From NCBI GenBank assembly GCA_022841625.1, contig JALHRD010000004.1, positions 124,001 through 188,000 of the forward strand: a DNA stretch of 64,000 bases. Direction: 5' to 3'. Positions 44,547 through 51,990 of the stretch are shown here, piece after piece (position 1 is the stretch's first letter; each line of letters opens with the position of its first letter). This stretch comes from Xanthobacteraceae bacterium (GTDB lineage Bacteria; Pseudomonadota; Alphaproteobacteria; Rhizobiales; Xanthobacteraceae). The position numbers and the translations under genes were made by a program. A model generated the notes under the pieces. That model ran no database searches. It worked only from the letters and a program-made list of their open reading frames with translations, and was not told where the DNA came from.

Positions 44547-44999
44547 CTATCGCGCCAAGGCCAAGCGGGCGTCGGCCTTGATGCGCTCGACCATCGAACG
44601 AAATCCGTTCGATCGCTGCGGGGTGAGATGCTCGCGCAGACCCAGCCGCTCAAACAGCGCGACCGCATCGGTCGCGAGGATCGTGCGGGCCGTTCGCCCC
44701 GAATAGGTCGCAAGCAGGATTGCAATCAAGCCTTTGACAATATGCGCGTCGCTGTCGCCGACGAAATTTAGCACCGGTCCGTCGGCGCCGTCGGTTCGGA
44801 CATTGGTCGCAAGCCAGACCTGGCTGGCGCAACCCTGGACCTTGTTGCGATCATTACGATCGCGCTCGTCAAGCGGCGACAGCTTGCGACCGAGTTCGAT
44901 CACATAGCGGTAACGGTCATCCCAATCGTCGAGCACCGAGAAATCGTCGACGATGGCTTCGATTGTGTTGCCGGACGAGGCGGCCTGCGCATTGCTCAT
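44547..44999 (-). CDS. sufE: SufE-family sulfur acceptor
   Basis: 150 residues from ATG 44999 (MSNAQAAS). The acceptor Cys is C57 in KVQGCASQVWL; IVDDFSVLDDWDDRYRYVIELG is the family's N-terminal block. SufE takes persulfide from SufS and passes it to the SUF scaffold in Fe-S cluster assembly. No suf genes are adjacent, which is common for stand-alone sufE in this order. Convergent with mucR, 13 bp apart. Confidence 0.9.
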   Translation of the reverse strand: MSNAQAASSGNTIEAIVDDFSVLDDWDDRYRYVIELGRKLSPLDERDRNDRNKVQGCASQVWLATNVRTDGADGPVLNFVGDSDAHIVKGLIAILLATYSGRTARTILATDAVALFERLGLREHLTPQRSNGFRSMVERIKADARLALAR

Positions 45000-45058
45000 G
45001 CGGCATATATAGGCGAGAAGCGCGTCCGCGACTACCGCTGGCTTGGCCGATGCGCTGC

Positions 45059-45460
45059 TCAACTCGGCCGTGCGGTGCGGATGCGATCCGGCGACTGCGG
45101 GCCGTGCCAAGGCGGCGACAGGTCGGCCGGCCGCAGCGTATTTTGCGACGGCTTCGATGCCGGCAGCGATCCGGTCGACCGCACGGCGGTCTCACCGCCG
45201 AAATGTTCGTGCAGGAACTCGTACAGCATTTTCGCGCCAACCTGCGCGCGCTGCCCAAGGGTTGTGGCGGTTTGTGAACCGACCTCACAAGCCGCGGGCT
45301 GACGTTCGCAGAATGACTGCATGTCCGAGACCGCCGCCTTCGCCGCGACGATGGCCTCGCCCGCGCCGACCTGCGATTTCGGCAAAGGGGTCGTGCCGCC
45401 GCTTGGTAGCAATACCAAGACGACGCCCAGCCAGAAGGCAACTCGCAATAGGAACCGCAT
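45059..45460 (-). CDS. DUF5330 protein, exported or membrane-anchored
   Basis: 133 residues from ATG 45460 (MRFLLRVAFWLGVVLVLLP). A single N-terminal hydrophobic helix is followed by the conserved core SQVGAGEAIVAAKAAVSDMQSFCERQPAACEVG with two cysteines, the DUF5330 pattern. The remainder is Pro/Ser-rich. Likely periplasmic; function unknown. Confidence 0.78.
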   Translation of the reverse strand: MRFLLRVAFWLGVVLVLLPSGGTTPLPKSQVGAGEAIVAAKAAVSDMQSFCERQPAACEVGSQTATTLGQRAQVGAKMLYEFLHEHFGGETAVRSTGSLPASKPSQNTLRPADLSPPWHGPQSPDRIRTARPS

Positions 45461-45855
45461 GACGTGCCCCGCTTCCCCGCGTACTTTGTGCCGCTTCAAC
45501 GACGAAGCTAGCAGATAGGTTTGAAAGCGCGGTTGGTGGCTGGCAGTGAATTTTGTCTATATTTAACACAAATGAGCATCAAACTTTCAGACAATTTGAA
45601 TGATCGCCGTAGGATTAGGTTAACGGCGGGCAAGATGGCGCCATTGCGGATTGGTGATCGTGCCCGCCGATGGGCCAGAACCCCCTGACCGCTCAGGCGG
45701 AAACCGAAGATTCACCATTTTCGAACTATCGCTGCCGCATTGCGTTCAAACCCCCGCTCGCCACGAACAGAGTGGCTGGCGCGCCCGCATTCCTTAGCGT
45801 TCGCTTAAGCGGGTTCTGACACGATCCTCCGTTCAATCAGGGGGGCGCGTCTGCA
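45461..45855. other. Intergenic region upstream of the DivJ-like kinase
   Basis: About 395 bp between divergent genes. A 38-codon open frame at 45572-45688 has no ribosome-binding site or recognisable homology. A TTAAC half-site of CtrA type occurs near 45619, but no full site. Nothing else is recognised. Confidence 0.4.
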
Positions 45856-47154
45856 TTGTCGGGCGTGCCAGGGAACGTGAACTTCTTCGCACCGGTTCGC
45901 AAATTGATGCGGGCGCTTGCCCGGCGTTCCCGGCCGTTCGATCTGGAATTGGCAGGCTATCGTTCGCTTGCAAGCGGCATGAGCGACGTCATCACGCACC
46001 ATGCCCGCAATGGCGCGGTGCGGTTTGTCGCGCCGGCGGTTGAGCGGCTGTTCGGGCTCAAGGCGCAGGATCTGCTAGGGCACGGCCTGTTTGAGCGCGT
46101 CCATGTCGCCGACCGACCGGGTTACCTCAGTGCGCTGTCCGATGCCGCGGCGTATGGCCGGGATTGCTCGGTAGAGTTCCGGGTGCGCCAGGATGGCTCT
46201 TTGAGCAAGTTCGTCTGGGTCGAAATGCGCGCTCGCGCGCTCGATCAACCGCTCGCTGGAACCACCGCCGGCCGGGAAGTCGTGGCGGTGATGCGCGACA
46301 TCACCGAACGCAAGCGGCAGGAGGTCGCGCTCGACGAGATTCGTTCGGAGGCCCAGCGCGCGAATGATTCCAAGAGCTGGTTTCTTGCGACGATGAGCCA
46401 TGAATTGCGAACGCCGCTCAATGCCATCATCGGATTCTCCGAAATGTTGACCAAGGAAGAATCGCTGATGATAAGCGCCGAACAGCGTCATAATTATGCG
46501 CAACTTATCAACGACGCTGGCCACCATCTTCTTGCGGTGGTGAACGGCATTCTCGATATGTCGAAGATTGAGTCCGGCAATTTCACGATAACGCCGGAGC
46601 CATTCGACCCCCGCCGGGTGATCGAGGAATGCTGCCAATTGCTCGGCTACCGGGCCCGTGACATGGGAGTTGATCTGCGCATCGATATCTCTGAGAGCCT
46701 GCCGGAAATAACCGCCGATAAGCGATCGGTGCATCAGATCATGCTCAACCTAGTATCGAACGCCATCAAGTTCACCAATCGCGGTGGTGCGGTCACCGTG
46801 CGTGCGCAGTCCGGCGCGGACGGAATGATGGTCGTTGTCGAAGATACCGGAATTGGTATTGGGGCTGAGGACCTGTCGCGCGTCGGCGATCCATTTTTCC
46901 AGGCGCGCTCGTCCTACGATCGGCGTCACGATGGCACCGGGCTTGGCCTCTCCATCGTCAAGGGGCTGTTGTCGCTTCAAGGCGGGCAATTGGAGATCGA
47001 GAGCACGTTGGGCGAAGGCACGCGTGTGACCGTTCTCATGCCGCTGAAGGGTGAAGCGGTTCGCGAACAAAGCGAGGTCGTCACGCTCGGCCGGCAGCAA
47101 CCGAGCCCGGCGGCAGAGGGCGACGTGGATAACCGGGTGAGGATCCGTGCGTAG
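45856..47154 (+). CDS. PAS sensor histidine kinase, DivJ-like
   Basis: 432 residues. A PAS domain (about 55-155, RFVAPAVERLFGLKAQDLLGHG) is followed by HisKA with the phospho-acceptor in FLATMSHELRTPLNAIIGFSEML and HATPase (NLVSNAIKFTN, EDTGIGIG, GTGLGLSIVKGL). The HisKA sequence is the DivJ/PleC/PdhS type that acts on DivK, which links it to the CtrA pathway. The PAS wording and rhizobial gene context fit DivJ, but no N-terminal membrane helices are visible from the TTG at 45856, so the start or the identity needs care. It overlaps the next gene by 8 bp. Confidence 0.8.
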   Translation: MSGVPGNVNFFAPVRKLMRALARRSRPFDLELAGYRSLASGMSDVITHHARNGAVRFVAPAVERLFGLKAQDLLGHGLFERVHVADRPGYLSALSDAAAYGRDCSVEFRVRQDGSLSKFVWVEMRARALDQPLAGTTAGREVVAVMRDITERKRQEVALDEIRSEAQRANDSKSWFLATMSHELRTPLNAIIGFSEMLTKEESLMISAEQRHNYAQLINDAGHHLLAVVNGILDMSKIESGNFTITPEPFDPRRVIEECCQLLGYRARDMGVDLRIDISESLPEITADKRSVHQIMLNLVSNAIKFTNRGGAVTVRAQSGADGMMVVVEDTGIGIGAEDLSRVGDPFFQARSSYDRRHDGTGLGLSIVKGLLSLQGGQLEIESTLGEGTRVTVLMPLKGEAVREQSEVVTLGRQQPSPAAEGDVDNRVRIRA

Positions 47155-47986
47155 CAAAGGTCGCACCGGGCGCAATGCCGTAACCGCCGTCGCCGTCCGG
47201 CGGCCATCGCTCATTGAAAGTCTCGGCTGGAGCAACCGCGACGCGGTCGGCCTTGCGGTGGTACTGGCTGGCACGATTATCATTTTGGTCAACATCCTGT
47301 TTCTGCAGCCGGGTCCGCATCCGGCGCCGATGGTGAAAAGCAGCATCGCCGCCATCACCGCGCCAAACCCTGCGGCAAACCCGGCATCCAGCGTAAAGTC
47401 GCCGCCTGCCGGCAAGAGTAGCCCGTCCGCCGTGCGGCGGGACGATGCGGCCCCGCAGCGGGTCGAGCATACCAAATCGGTGCAGATTGCCGGTCCGGTG
47501 GCTGCGACCCGTCCGAGTACGGCCATTGTCGCCGACATCCAGCGCGAGTTGGCGCGTCGTGGCTTCTATGATGGCGTTGTCGATGGTCGTTATGGCCCGA
47601 GAACCGACGCTTCCATTCGGGACTTCGAACAGATCGCTGGTTTGCGGCCGAGTGCCGAGCCCAACGAGGCGTTGCTGCGTGCGATTCAACGTTCGACGGT
47701 CCGGTCGCGACCTGGGCCCGAACGTCCGCCCGCGCCGATCCCCAAAGCCAAGCCGGATGCTATTGCCGAATTGATTGTGCCGCCACCGTCGAAGCAAGTG
47801 ATTGCCGTGCAGCGGGCGCTTTCGGAGTTTGGCTACGGGCAGATCAAGCCGACCGGAATTGTCGATCCTGAGACGCAGTCGGCCATTCAGAAGTTTGAAC
47901 GCGAGCGCAAACTTCCGGTTACCGGGCAGCTTTCGCATCGCGTCGTACGCGAGCTTGCTGCGATCACCGGCCGGCCGCTAGAATAG
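47147..47986 (+). CDS. Membrane-anchored peptidoglycan-binding protein
   Basis: 279 residues. One transmembrane helix (about 38-58, GLAVVLAGTIIILVNILFL), then a Pro/Ala-rich stalk, then two PG_binding_1 repeats (IVADIQRELARRGFYDGVVDGRYGPRTDASIRDFE in blocks at about 125-160; IAVQRALSEFGYGQIKP...IQKFERERKLPVTG at about 220-260). It should tether the inner membrane to the cell wall. Translation is coupled to the DivJ-like kinase by an 8-bp overlap (GTG start). Confidence 0.85.
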   Translation: MRSKGRTGRNAVTAVAVRRPSLIESLGWSNRDAVGLAVVLAGTIIILVNILFLQPGPHPAPMVKSSIAAITAPNPAANPASSVKSPPAGKSSPSAVRRDDAAPQRVEHTKSVQIAGPVAATRPSTAIVADIQRELARRGFYDGVVDGRYGPRTDASIRDFEQIAGLRPSAEPNEALLRAIQRSTVRSRPGPERPPAPIPKAKPDAIAELIVPPPSKQVIAVQRALSEFGYGQIKPTGIVDPETQSAIQKFERERKLPVTGQLSHRVVRELAAITGRPLE

Positions 47987-48021
47987 CCTATGACGTTTTC
48001 CCCGCAGGCAATCCGGGCCCG

Positions 48022-48369
48022 ATGCGTCTGAAATCCGCAATCTGGGTCGCGGCCTACATCCGTCGTTGTGATGTTGAGGGCGTCGCGGCCGCGGTGCGTC
48101 GCCGTGGCGCGGAGGACGCCGGCGCGATTTTCATCAAGCTCAACCGTCTGGACGGCACCGCCGAGCTGTTCAGTCCTGCGCCACAAAGCACCTTTGACGA
48201 CGTGCGACCTGCCGATCGTGCGTTTGTCCGAACCTTTGGCAAGGAGCCGGTGCTTGAACAGAAAGTCGAAGGCCAACTCGTGAAGGAGACCCGCTTCGAC
48301 CCCGATGTTTGGATCGTCGAGGTGGAAGACCGCGCGGGGCGTCACTTCATCGACAATATCGTTGCCTGA
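48022..48369 (+). CDS. DUF1491 family protein
   Basis: 115 residues: MRLKSAIWVAAYIRRCD at the start, RGAEDAGAIFIKLNRLDG and FDPDVWIVEVEDRAG later, which are the DUF1491 blocks. Small soluble alphaproteobacterial protein of unknown role. It follows the peptidoglycan-binding gene by 35 bp and is probably its operon partner. Its stop is 2 bp before the two-hairpin repeat. Confidence 0.85.
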   Translation: MRLKSAIWVAAYIRRCDVEGVAAAVRRRGAEDAGAIFIKLNRLDGTAELFSPAPQSTFDDVRPADRAFVRTFGKEPVLEQKVEGQLVKETRFDPDVWIVEVEDRAGRHFIDNIVA

Positions 48370-48371
48370 CG

Positions 48372-48536
48372 CTACTGTCCCGATTCCGAAGTTCGTATCA
48401 TCTTGCAGCGCGCTCAGTAACGAACTTTGGGATCGAAGGACACTAGCAATTCATTGATTCTAGTGTGGCTTAGGTTCAGAAGTCTGCTATTCGGACTCGC
48501 CGCGAAAAGGTGGCGGACTTCTGAACGGCCACGCTA
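48372..48536. repeat. Two-hairpin intergenic repeat element, copy 2 (inverted)
   Basis: Hairpin B' (48372-48446) and hairpin A' (48461-48536) are the reverse-complement counterparts, in reversed order, of hairpins B and A at 22760-22925, joined by a matching spacer (CTAGTGTGGCTTAG here, CGAGTGTGGCTTTG on the other strand there). The end of hairpin A' contains the stop codon (48534-48536) of the DUF2336 gene. Confidence 0.87.
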
Positions 48537-49628
48537 CCGGTCGCTTGCGGCGCGGCGCAATGTCGGTGTTTCCAGCTTACCTGCAACGGCGCCGACCCGC
48601 TCCGCCGCGGGACGTCTGGCGGCTTCCGTGCTTGCCGCAGGCGTGACGCCGGCAGCGCGTTCGGTCGTGTCGGCCGCCCGCATGATTGCGACCATCCGGC
48701 GCGCGGCGTCCACGCTGATCTCGCCATAAAGTCGGGACAGCTCGTAGACCCGGTCGACCGACTGGCCGACGCGTGGGTTCAGGAACAGTACAATGCGTTG
48801 CAGTACATCGGCCGGTAGCGTCATGGCCTTGGCTGCGACGACGATCGGTTCGCCCAGTTCATCGTCGACAACGCGGCACGATAGCCGGTGGGAGATGCCA
48901 AGCGCGCGTTCGAGCTCGCGTGTGACCGTGTTGCTGTTGTGCCGAAGCGCGGCCGTTTCGATCCGCCAAATGTCGGCCCGTTGCAATGCCGCCGGCGGCG
49001 CCCCGGGCGGCCAGGTTGCATAGTCGAGATTGAGCAGGATGAGGCGGCGCTCCGGGCTGTCGGCCGCGAAGAACAATTCGTGGAGCTCGATGGCGGCTGA
49101 GTCGGCTGCTGCCGCCCGGTCGTCGGTGTTATGTGGGCTGTCCGCGGCGGCTGCCATGGCCGCCGGGATGTTTCGCGCGGTCGGAGGCGCCGGCATGGCT
49201 GGCGCCGTTTTGGCCGCGGCGGCCGGCTGGACGCGCATGGACAGAATGCGGGCGTGCTCAAAGCCTCGTTCCCGGCCGATGGTCTCGCAATCCTCGGGTG
49301 TCAGGCATGGTGAATGCAGCAGCACCGGCTCCGCGACTTCGATCACGTCATGGGCGAGCCGGAGCATGACTTCGCGCGGCGCGCAGGCGTGTGGCGCAAG
49401 CCGCATCGCGACCGCGGCGCGTGTGGCGATGCTGGTTTCGTCAAACAGCCGAATTGCCAGCTCGCTATAGTGCTGCACATCGTCAGCCGAGTGTACCGGG
49501 CTGTGGAGATATTGGTCGGTGAGAACCCGCAACAGGGTCGGCCTGATGTCGACCTGTTTGCGATCGAGTTCGAACAGGCCCTCAAGCCCCGGTGGTGCTG
49601 CGTATCGTCCCATGGCCCCGCTCGACAT
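48534..49628 (-). CDS. DUF2336 domain protein
   Basis: 364 residues, helical, with the DUF2336 pattern of repeated helices (LRVLTDQYLHSPVHSADDVQHYSELAIRL early; VLQRIVLFLNPRVGQSVDRVYELSRLY late) and a low-complexity Ala/Pro-rich middle (about 135-175). Members are numerous in alphaproteobacteria and of unknown function. A CtrA-like site lies about 39 bp before its start. The stop codon lies within the two-hairpin repeat. Confidence 0.82.
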   Translation of the reverse strand: MSSGAMGRYAAPPGLEGLFELDRKQVDIRPTLLRVLTDQYLHSPVHSADDVQHYSELAIRLFDETSIATRAAVAMRLAPHACAPREVMLRLAHDVIEVAEPVLLHSPCLTPEDCETIGRERGFEHARILSMRVQPAAAAKTAPAMPAPPTARNIPAAMAAAADSPHNTDDRAAAADSAAIELHELFFAADSPERRLILLNLDYATWPPGAPPAALQRADIWRIETAALRHNSNTVTRELERALGISHRLSCRVVDDELGEPIVVAAKAMTLPADVLQRIVLFLNPRVGQSVDRVYELSRLYGEISVDAARRMVAIMRAADTTERAAGVTPAASTEAARRPAAERVGAVAGKLETPTLRRAASDR

Positions 49629-49666
49629 TGCCGCCTGTAATTTTCTGAGAGTTTAGGGCTGTCGCG

Positions 49667-49681
49667 TTAGCGGGGCGTTAA
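49667..49681. promoter_or_regulatory. Near-consensus CtrA site
   Basis: TTAGCGGGGCGTTAA is one base from TTAA-N7-TTAA. It sits between the divergent DUF2336 (start 49628) and 49752 genes and resembles the site upstream of minC. Confidence 0.4.
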
Positions 49682-49751
49682 CCTTGCAGGTTTTCTATAG
49701 CGGGAGGTGTCGGATTAGGGCGGGCCAGAAGCGCCCGGCGGGGGACTGAGT

Positions 49752-49955
49752 ATGGGATTGGTGATTGGATTTCCCGAGCACGAGCGCAGTACACGCGGAG
49801 GCCGTCTGGTGCGTGCGGACGAGTCCGCGACCGTGATCATCCTTCCGGTCGTTCGGATTGAGCGTTACACGGATGAACCGTCTGAGATCGGAGCGAGCCG
49901 CAGCCAGCGCCGAAGACGTCGTCGCCGGGCTTCCCGCGGCAAGGTCAGCGCCTGA
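49752..49955 (+). CDS. Small basic conserved-looking protein, 67 residues
   Basis: MGLVIGFPEHERS at the start and VIILPVVRIERYTDE in the middle, ending in an Arg-rich tail (about 50-63) that could bind nucleic acid. Short proteins of this style (GLVIxFP start, basic tail) occur in Bradyrhizobium-type genomes. It is 10 bp upstream of a lipoprotein gene, likely in one operon. Function unknown. Confidence 0.6.
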   Translation: MGLVIGFPEHERSTRGGRLVRADESATVIILPVVRIERYTDEPSEIGASRSQRRRRRRRASRGKVSA

Positions 49956-49965
49956 GGTCGATCCC

Positions 49966-50730
49966 ATGGACCGCCGTGCGCGCTTGCTTGCGATGCCACG
50001 CAGCCGTCGGCGGATTGGCCACCTCATCGGTCTTCTGGTTGTGGCAGGCCTGTCGGCGGGCTGTGTCGAGACCGGCGATTTCGGGCGCCTGAGACCGGAA
50101 CTCACCGCTGAAAATATGCACGATTGGATCGGCAGTGACGCCGCGAAGCGGGTCGGAGGACCGATTTCCGAGTTTCGAACCACCGATCAGGAGCGCGAAC
50201 TGCGCGATCGCGCGTTTGGGCTGATCGATCCGCCCTATAATCGCAACCGCTGGGATTTTGAATGGGGCGAGCAGAAGCACGGGCGCAAGGCCACCAATCC
50301 ACCGTTTGATCGGGCCAGCTATCTCGCCAAGCTGCATAAAGTCGACCGCCGCTCCGAAGTGTCCGCCTATGCGCAGATCGCCACCGACGCCCGCAATGAT
50401 GTCGAGCGGATGCCGGCATTCTTCGATATTGCCGCGCGCGTGACCGATATGGATCGGCGTCGCGAGCAGAGTCTCGAGCATGTTTCGAAGGTCAATCCGC
50501 GCGAACGCGGCAATGTGGTTGCCCGCACCAAGGAAAATATCGCGATTGTTACCTGGGCGTGCCAAGCACTCAATGAGCGGCTCGCATCCTATCGCTATGC
50601 GCTTGAGCGCTTGGTGATTGCGGTGCCGAACGCCGGCGCAGCGGAAGCCGACCGTGCTGTCGAACTTTTGAAGATGCAAATAGCCCGGTACTGCGGAAAC
50701 CAAGGCAATATGGTGACGGTGCGCGGCTGA
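49966..50730 (+). CDS. Predicted lipoprotein, uncharacterised
   Basis: 254 residues from ATG 49966 (MDRRARLLAMP). Signal peptide with lipobox LSAGC at about 33-37. The mature part is helical and charged (ENMHDWIGSDAAKRVGGPISEF; ENIAIVTWACQALNERLASYRYALERLVI) and has no recognised domain. A conserved-looking family of Rhizobiales envelope proteins has this layout. Its longer frame from 49858 overlaps the upstream gene and is unlikely. Confidence 0.72.
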   Translation: MDRRARLLAMPRSRRRIGHLIGLLVVAGLSAGCVETGDFGRLRPELTAENMHDWIGSDAAKRVGGPISEFRTTDQERELRDRAFGLIDPPYNRNRWDFEWGEQKHGRKATNPPFDRASYLAKLHKVDRRSEVSAYAQIATDARNDVERMPAFFDIAARVTDMDRRREQSLEHVSKVNPRERGNVVARTKENIAIVTWACQALNERLASYRYALERLVIAVPNAGAAEADRAVELLKMQIARYCGNQGNMVTVRG

Positions 50731-50755
50731 CCGACGGGGCAGGCTGCACGTCAAT

Positions 50756-51295
50756 TTACTGTGCGCATTTTGCCGCCGCGAGCGCAGCCTGCGCCGCCGG
50801 CAGGTGGCCTGGCTCCACCGCCAGCGCCTTGATGACAATAAGTCCGGTCAGCGTCGGCGATTCCACGATCAGCCGGTCGGCGGCGGTGACTTCCTCATCG
50901 CCCGGCAGCTCGCCGCGCTGCTCGCTGGTCATCAATTCGAGTTCGATCACGCGGCGGCCGGCGGCGCGGTCATTGATCGCGTAGTAAGAGACGTTGTGGC
51001 GGGTGTAGAACGAAACTGAGGTGTAGGCCGGGCTGACCGGAACGGAAAACTTCATCGGTCCATTAGTGATGTCATAGCGGCAGACCGCCAAGGCGAAGGC
51101 TGGGTCCAAAAACGGCACCACGGAATTTTCCGGCGTGGGTAGCGGTATCGCGGTGACGGTATTGACGGCAGCCAACGGCGCCAGGCGCGAATAAGCGTTC
51201 TTGGTCGCAAGCTCGGGCAGGATCAGCACGGTTGAAAAATGCACGATGCCGCCGAGCAGGGCGCCGCCGAGCAGCCAGAGCGCCAGCCGGATCAT
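50756..51295 (-). CDS. DUF1254-type membrane-anchored protein
   Basis: 179 residues from ATG 51295. One N-terminal helix (about 3-28) and a periplasmic DUF1254-like domain (PFLDPAFALAVCRYDITNGP, VSFYTRHNVSYYAINDRAAG). DUF1254 and DUF1214 usually occur together in one protein; here they are separate neighbours overlapping by 4 bp, a split common in this order. Function unknown. Confidence 0.78.
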   Translation of the reverse strand: MIRLALWLLGGALLGGIVHFSTVLILPELATKNAYSRLAPLAAVNTVTAIPLPTPENSVVPFLDPAFALAVCRYDITNGPMKFSVPVSPAYTSVSFYTRHNVSYYAINDRAAGRRVIELELMTSEQRGELPGDEEVTAADRLIVESPTLTGLIVIKALAVEPGHLPAAQAALAAAKCAQ

Positions 51296-51867
51296 GGGCA
51301 GTCTTTCCGCGTGATGGACGGCATGGTCACCTCGCGGCCGCGGGTCGCGGCGCCGATCGGCGTGTCGTAGAGCCGTAGCACCAGGACATAGCGTTCGACC
51401 GCGCCGGTCGGCAGCCAGTTGCCGCCGCGTGCGCGCGGGCTTGCCACAATTTCGAACGAGCCATTGGCCCGGCGCACGATTTCGTGGCTGGTGAAACCAT
51501 AGCGCTGCATGGAGTTGCGCACCAAGCCGCCGTTCGGATCGTGCAGGGTGATGGTCCAGTAGCGCGCCTGCGGCGTCATTCCGCTGAGCAAGACGTCGCA
51601 GCGACCGTCCAGTGCCGCACCGCGGTCGTCGCTGCGCGCGATGAATGCAAGTCCGTCGCCGGAGCCCACCGGAAGTTCGCCGCTGCGGGCGACCATGGCG
51701 CGCGCATAGGGATCGATGCTGGCGGTGCCCTGTCGTGGCCAAGCCGTCCAGGCGCCGACCGAGAGGCCGCCGAATGCCTGGCCGCGCGTCAACGCAAGCC
51801 AAGTTCCGCCAAGGCCGACCAGCGCCGCGACGCCCAGGGTAAACAGTATTCCGAGGAGCAATCTCAC
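51292..51867 (-). CDS. DUF1214-type membrane-anchored protein
   Basis: 191 residues. One N-terminal helix (about 4-26) followed by a DUF1214-like beta-rich domain (GMTPQARYWTITLHDPNGGLV, GNWLPTGAVERYVLVLRLYDTP), ending in PSITRKDCP. Upstream partner of the DUF1254 gene with a 4-bp overlap. The two probably form one envelope complex; role unknown. Confidence 0.82.
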   Translation of the reverse strand: MRLLLGILFTLGVAALVGLGGTWLALTRGQAFGGLSVGAWTAWPRQGTASIDPYARAMVARSGELPVGSGDGLAFIARSDDRGAALDGRCDVLLSGMTPQARYWTITLHDPNGGLVRNSMQRYGFTSHEIVRRANGSFEIVASPRARGGNWLPTGAVERYVLVLRLYDTPIGAATRGREVTMPSITRKDCP

Positions 51868-51990
51868 CGTCGATCCGCCCGCATGGTGTCCTAATCTAAA
51901 TTGGGTACGATTTCGTAGCCCCGAATGCCAATCTCACACAGCAATGTGGATTTCGACGCATGAGAACCCGGCGACGTCGATCGATTGACT

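Noticed and set aside
45572-45688. A 38-codon open frame upstream of the DivJ-like kinase
   Set aside because: No ribosome-binding site, no recognisable sequence and strongly basic random-looking composition.
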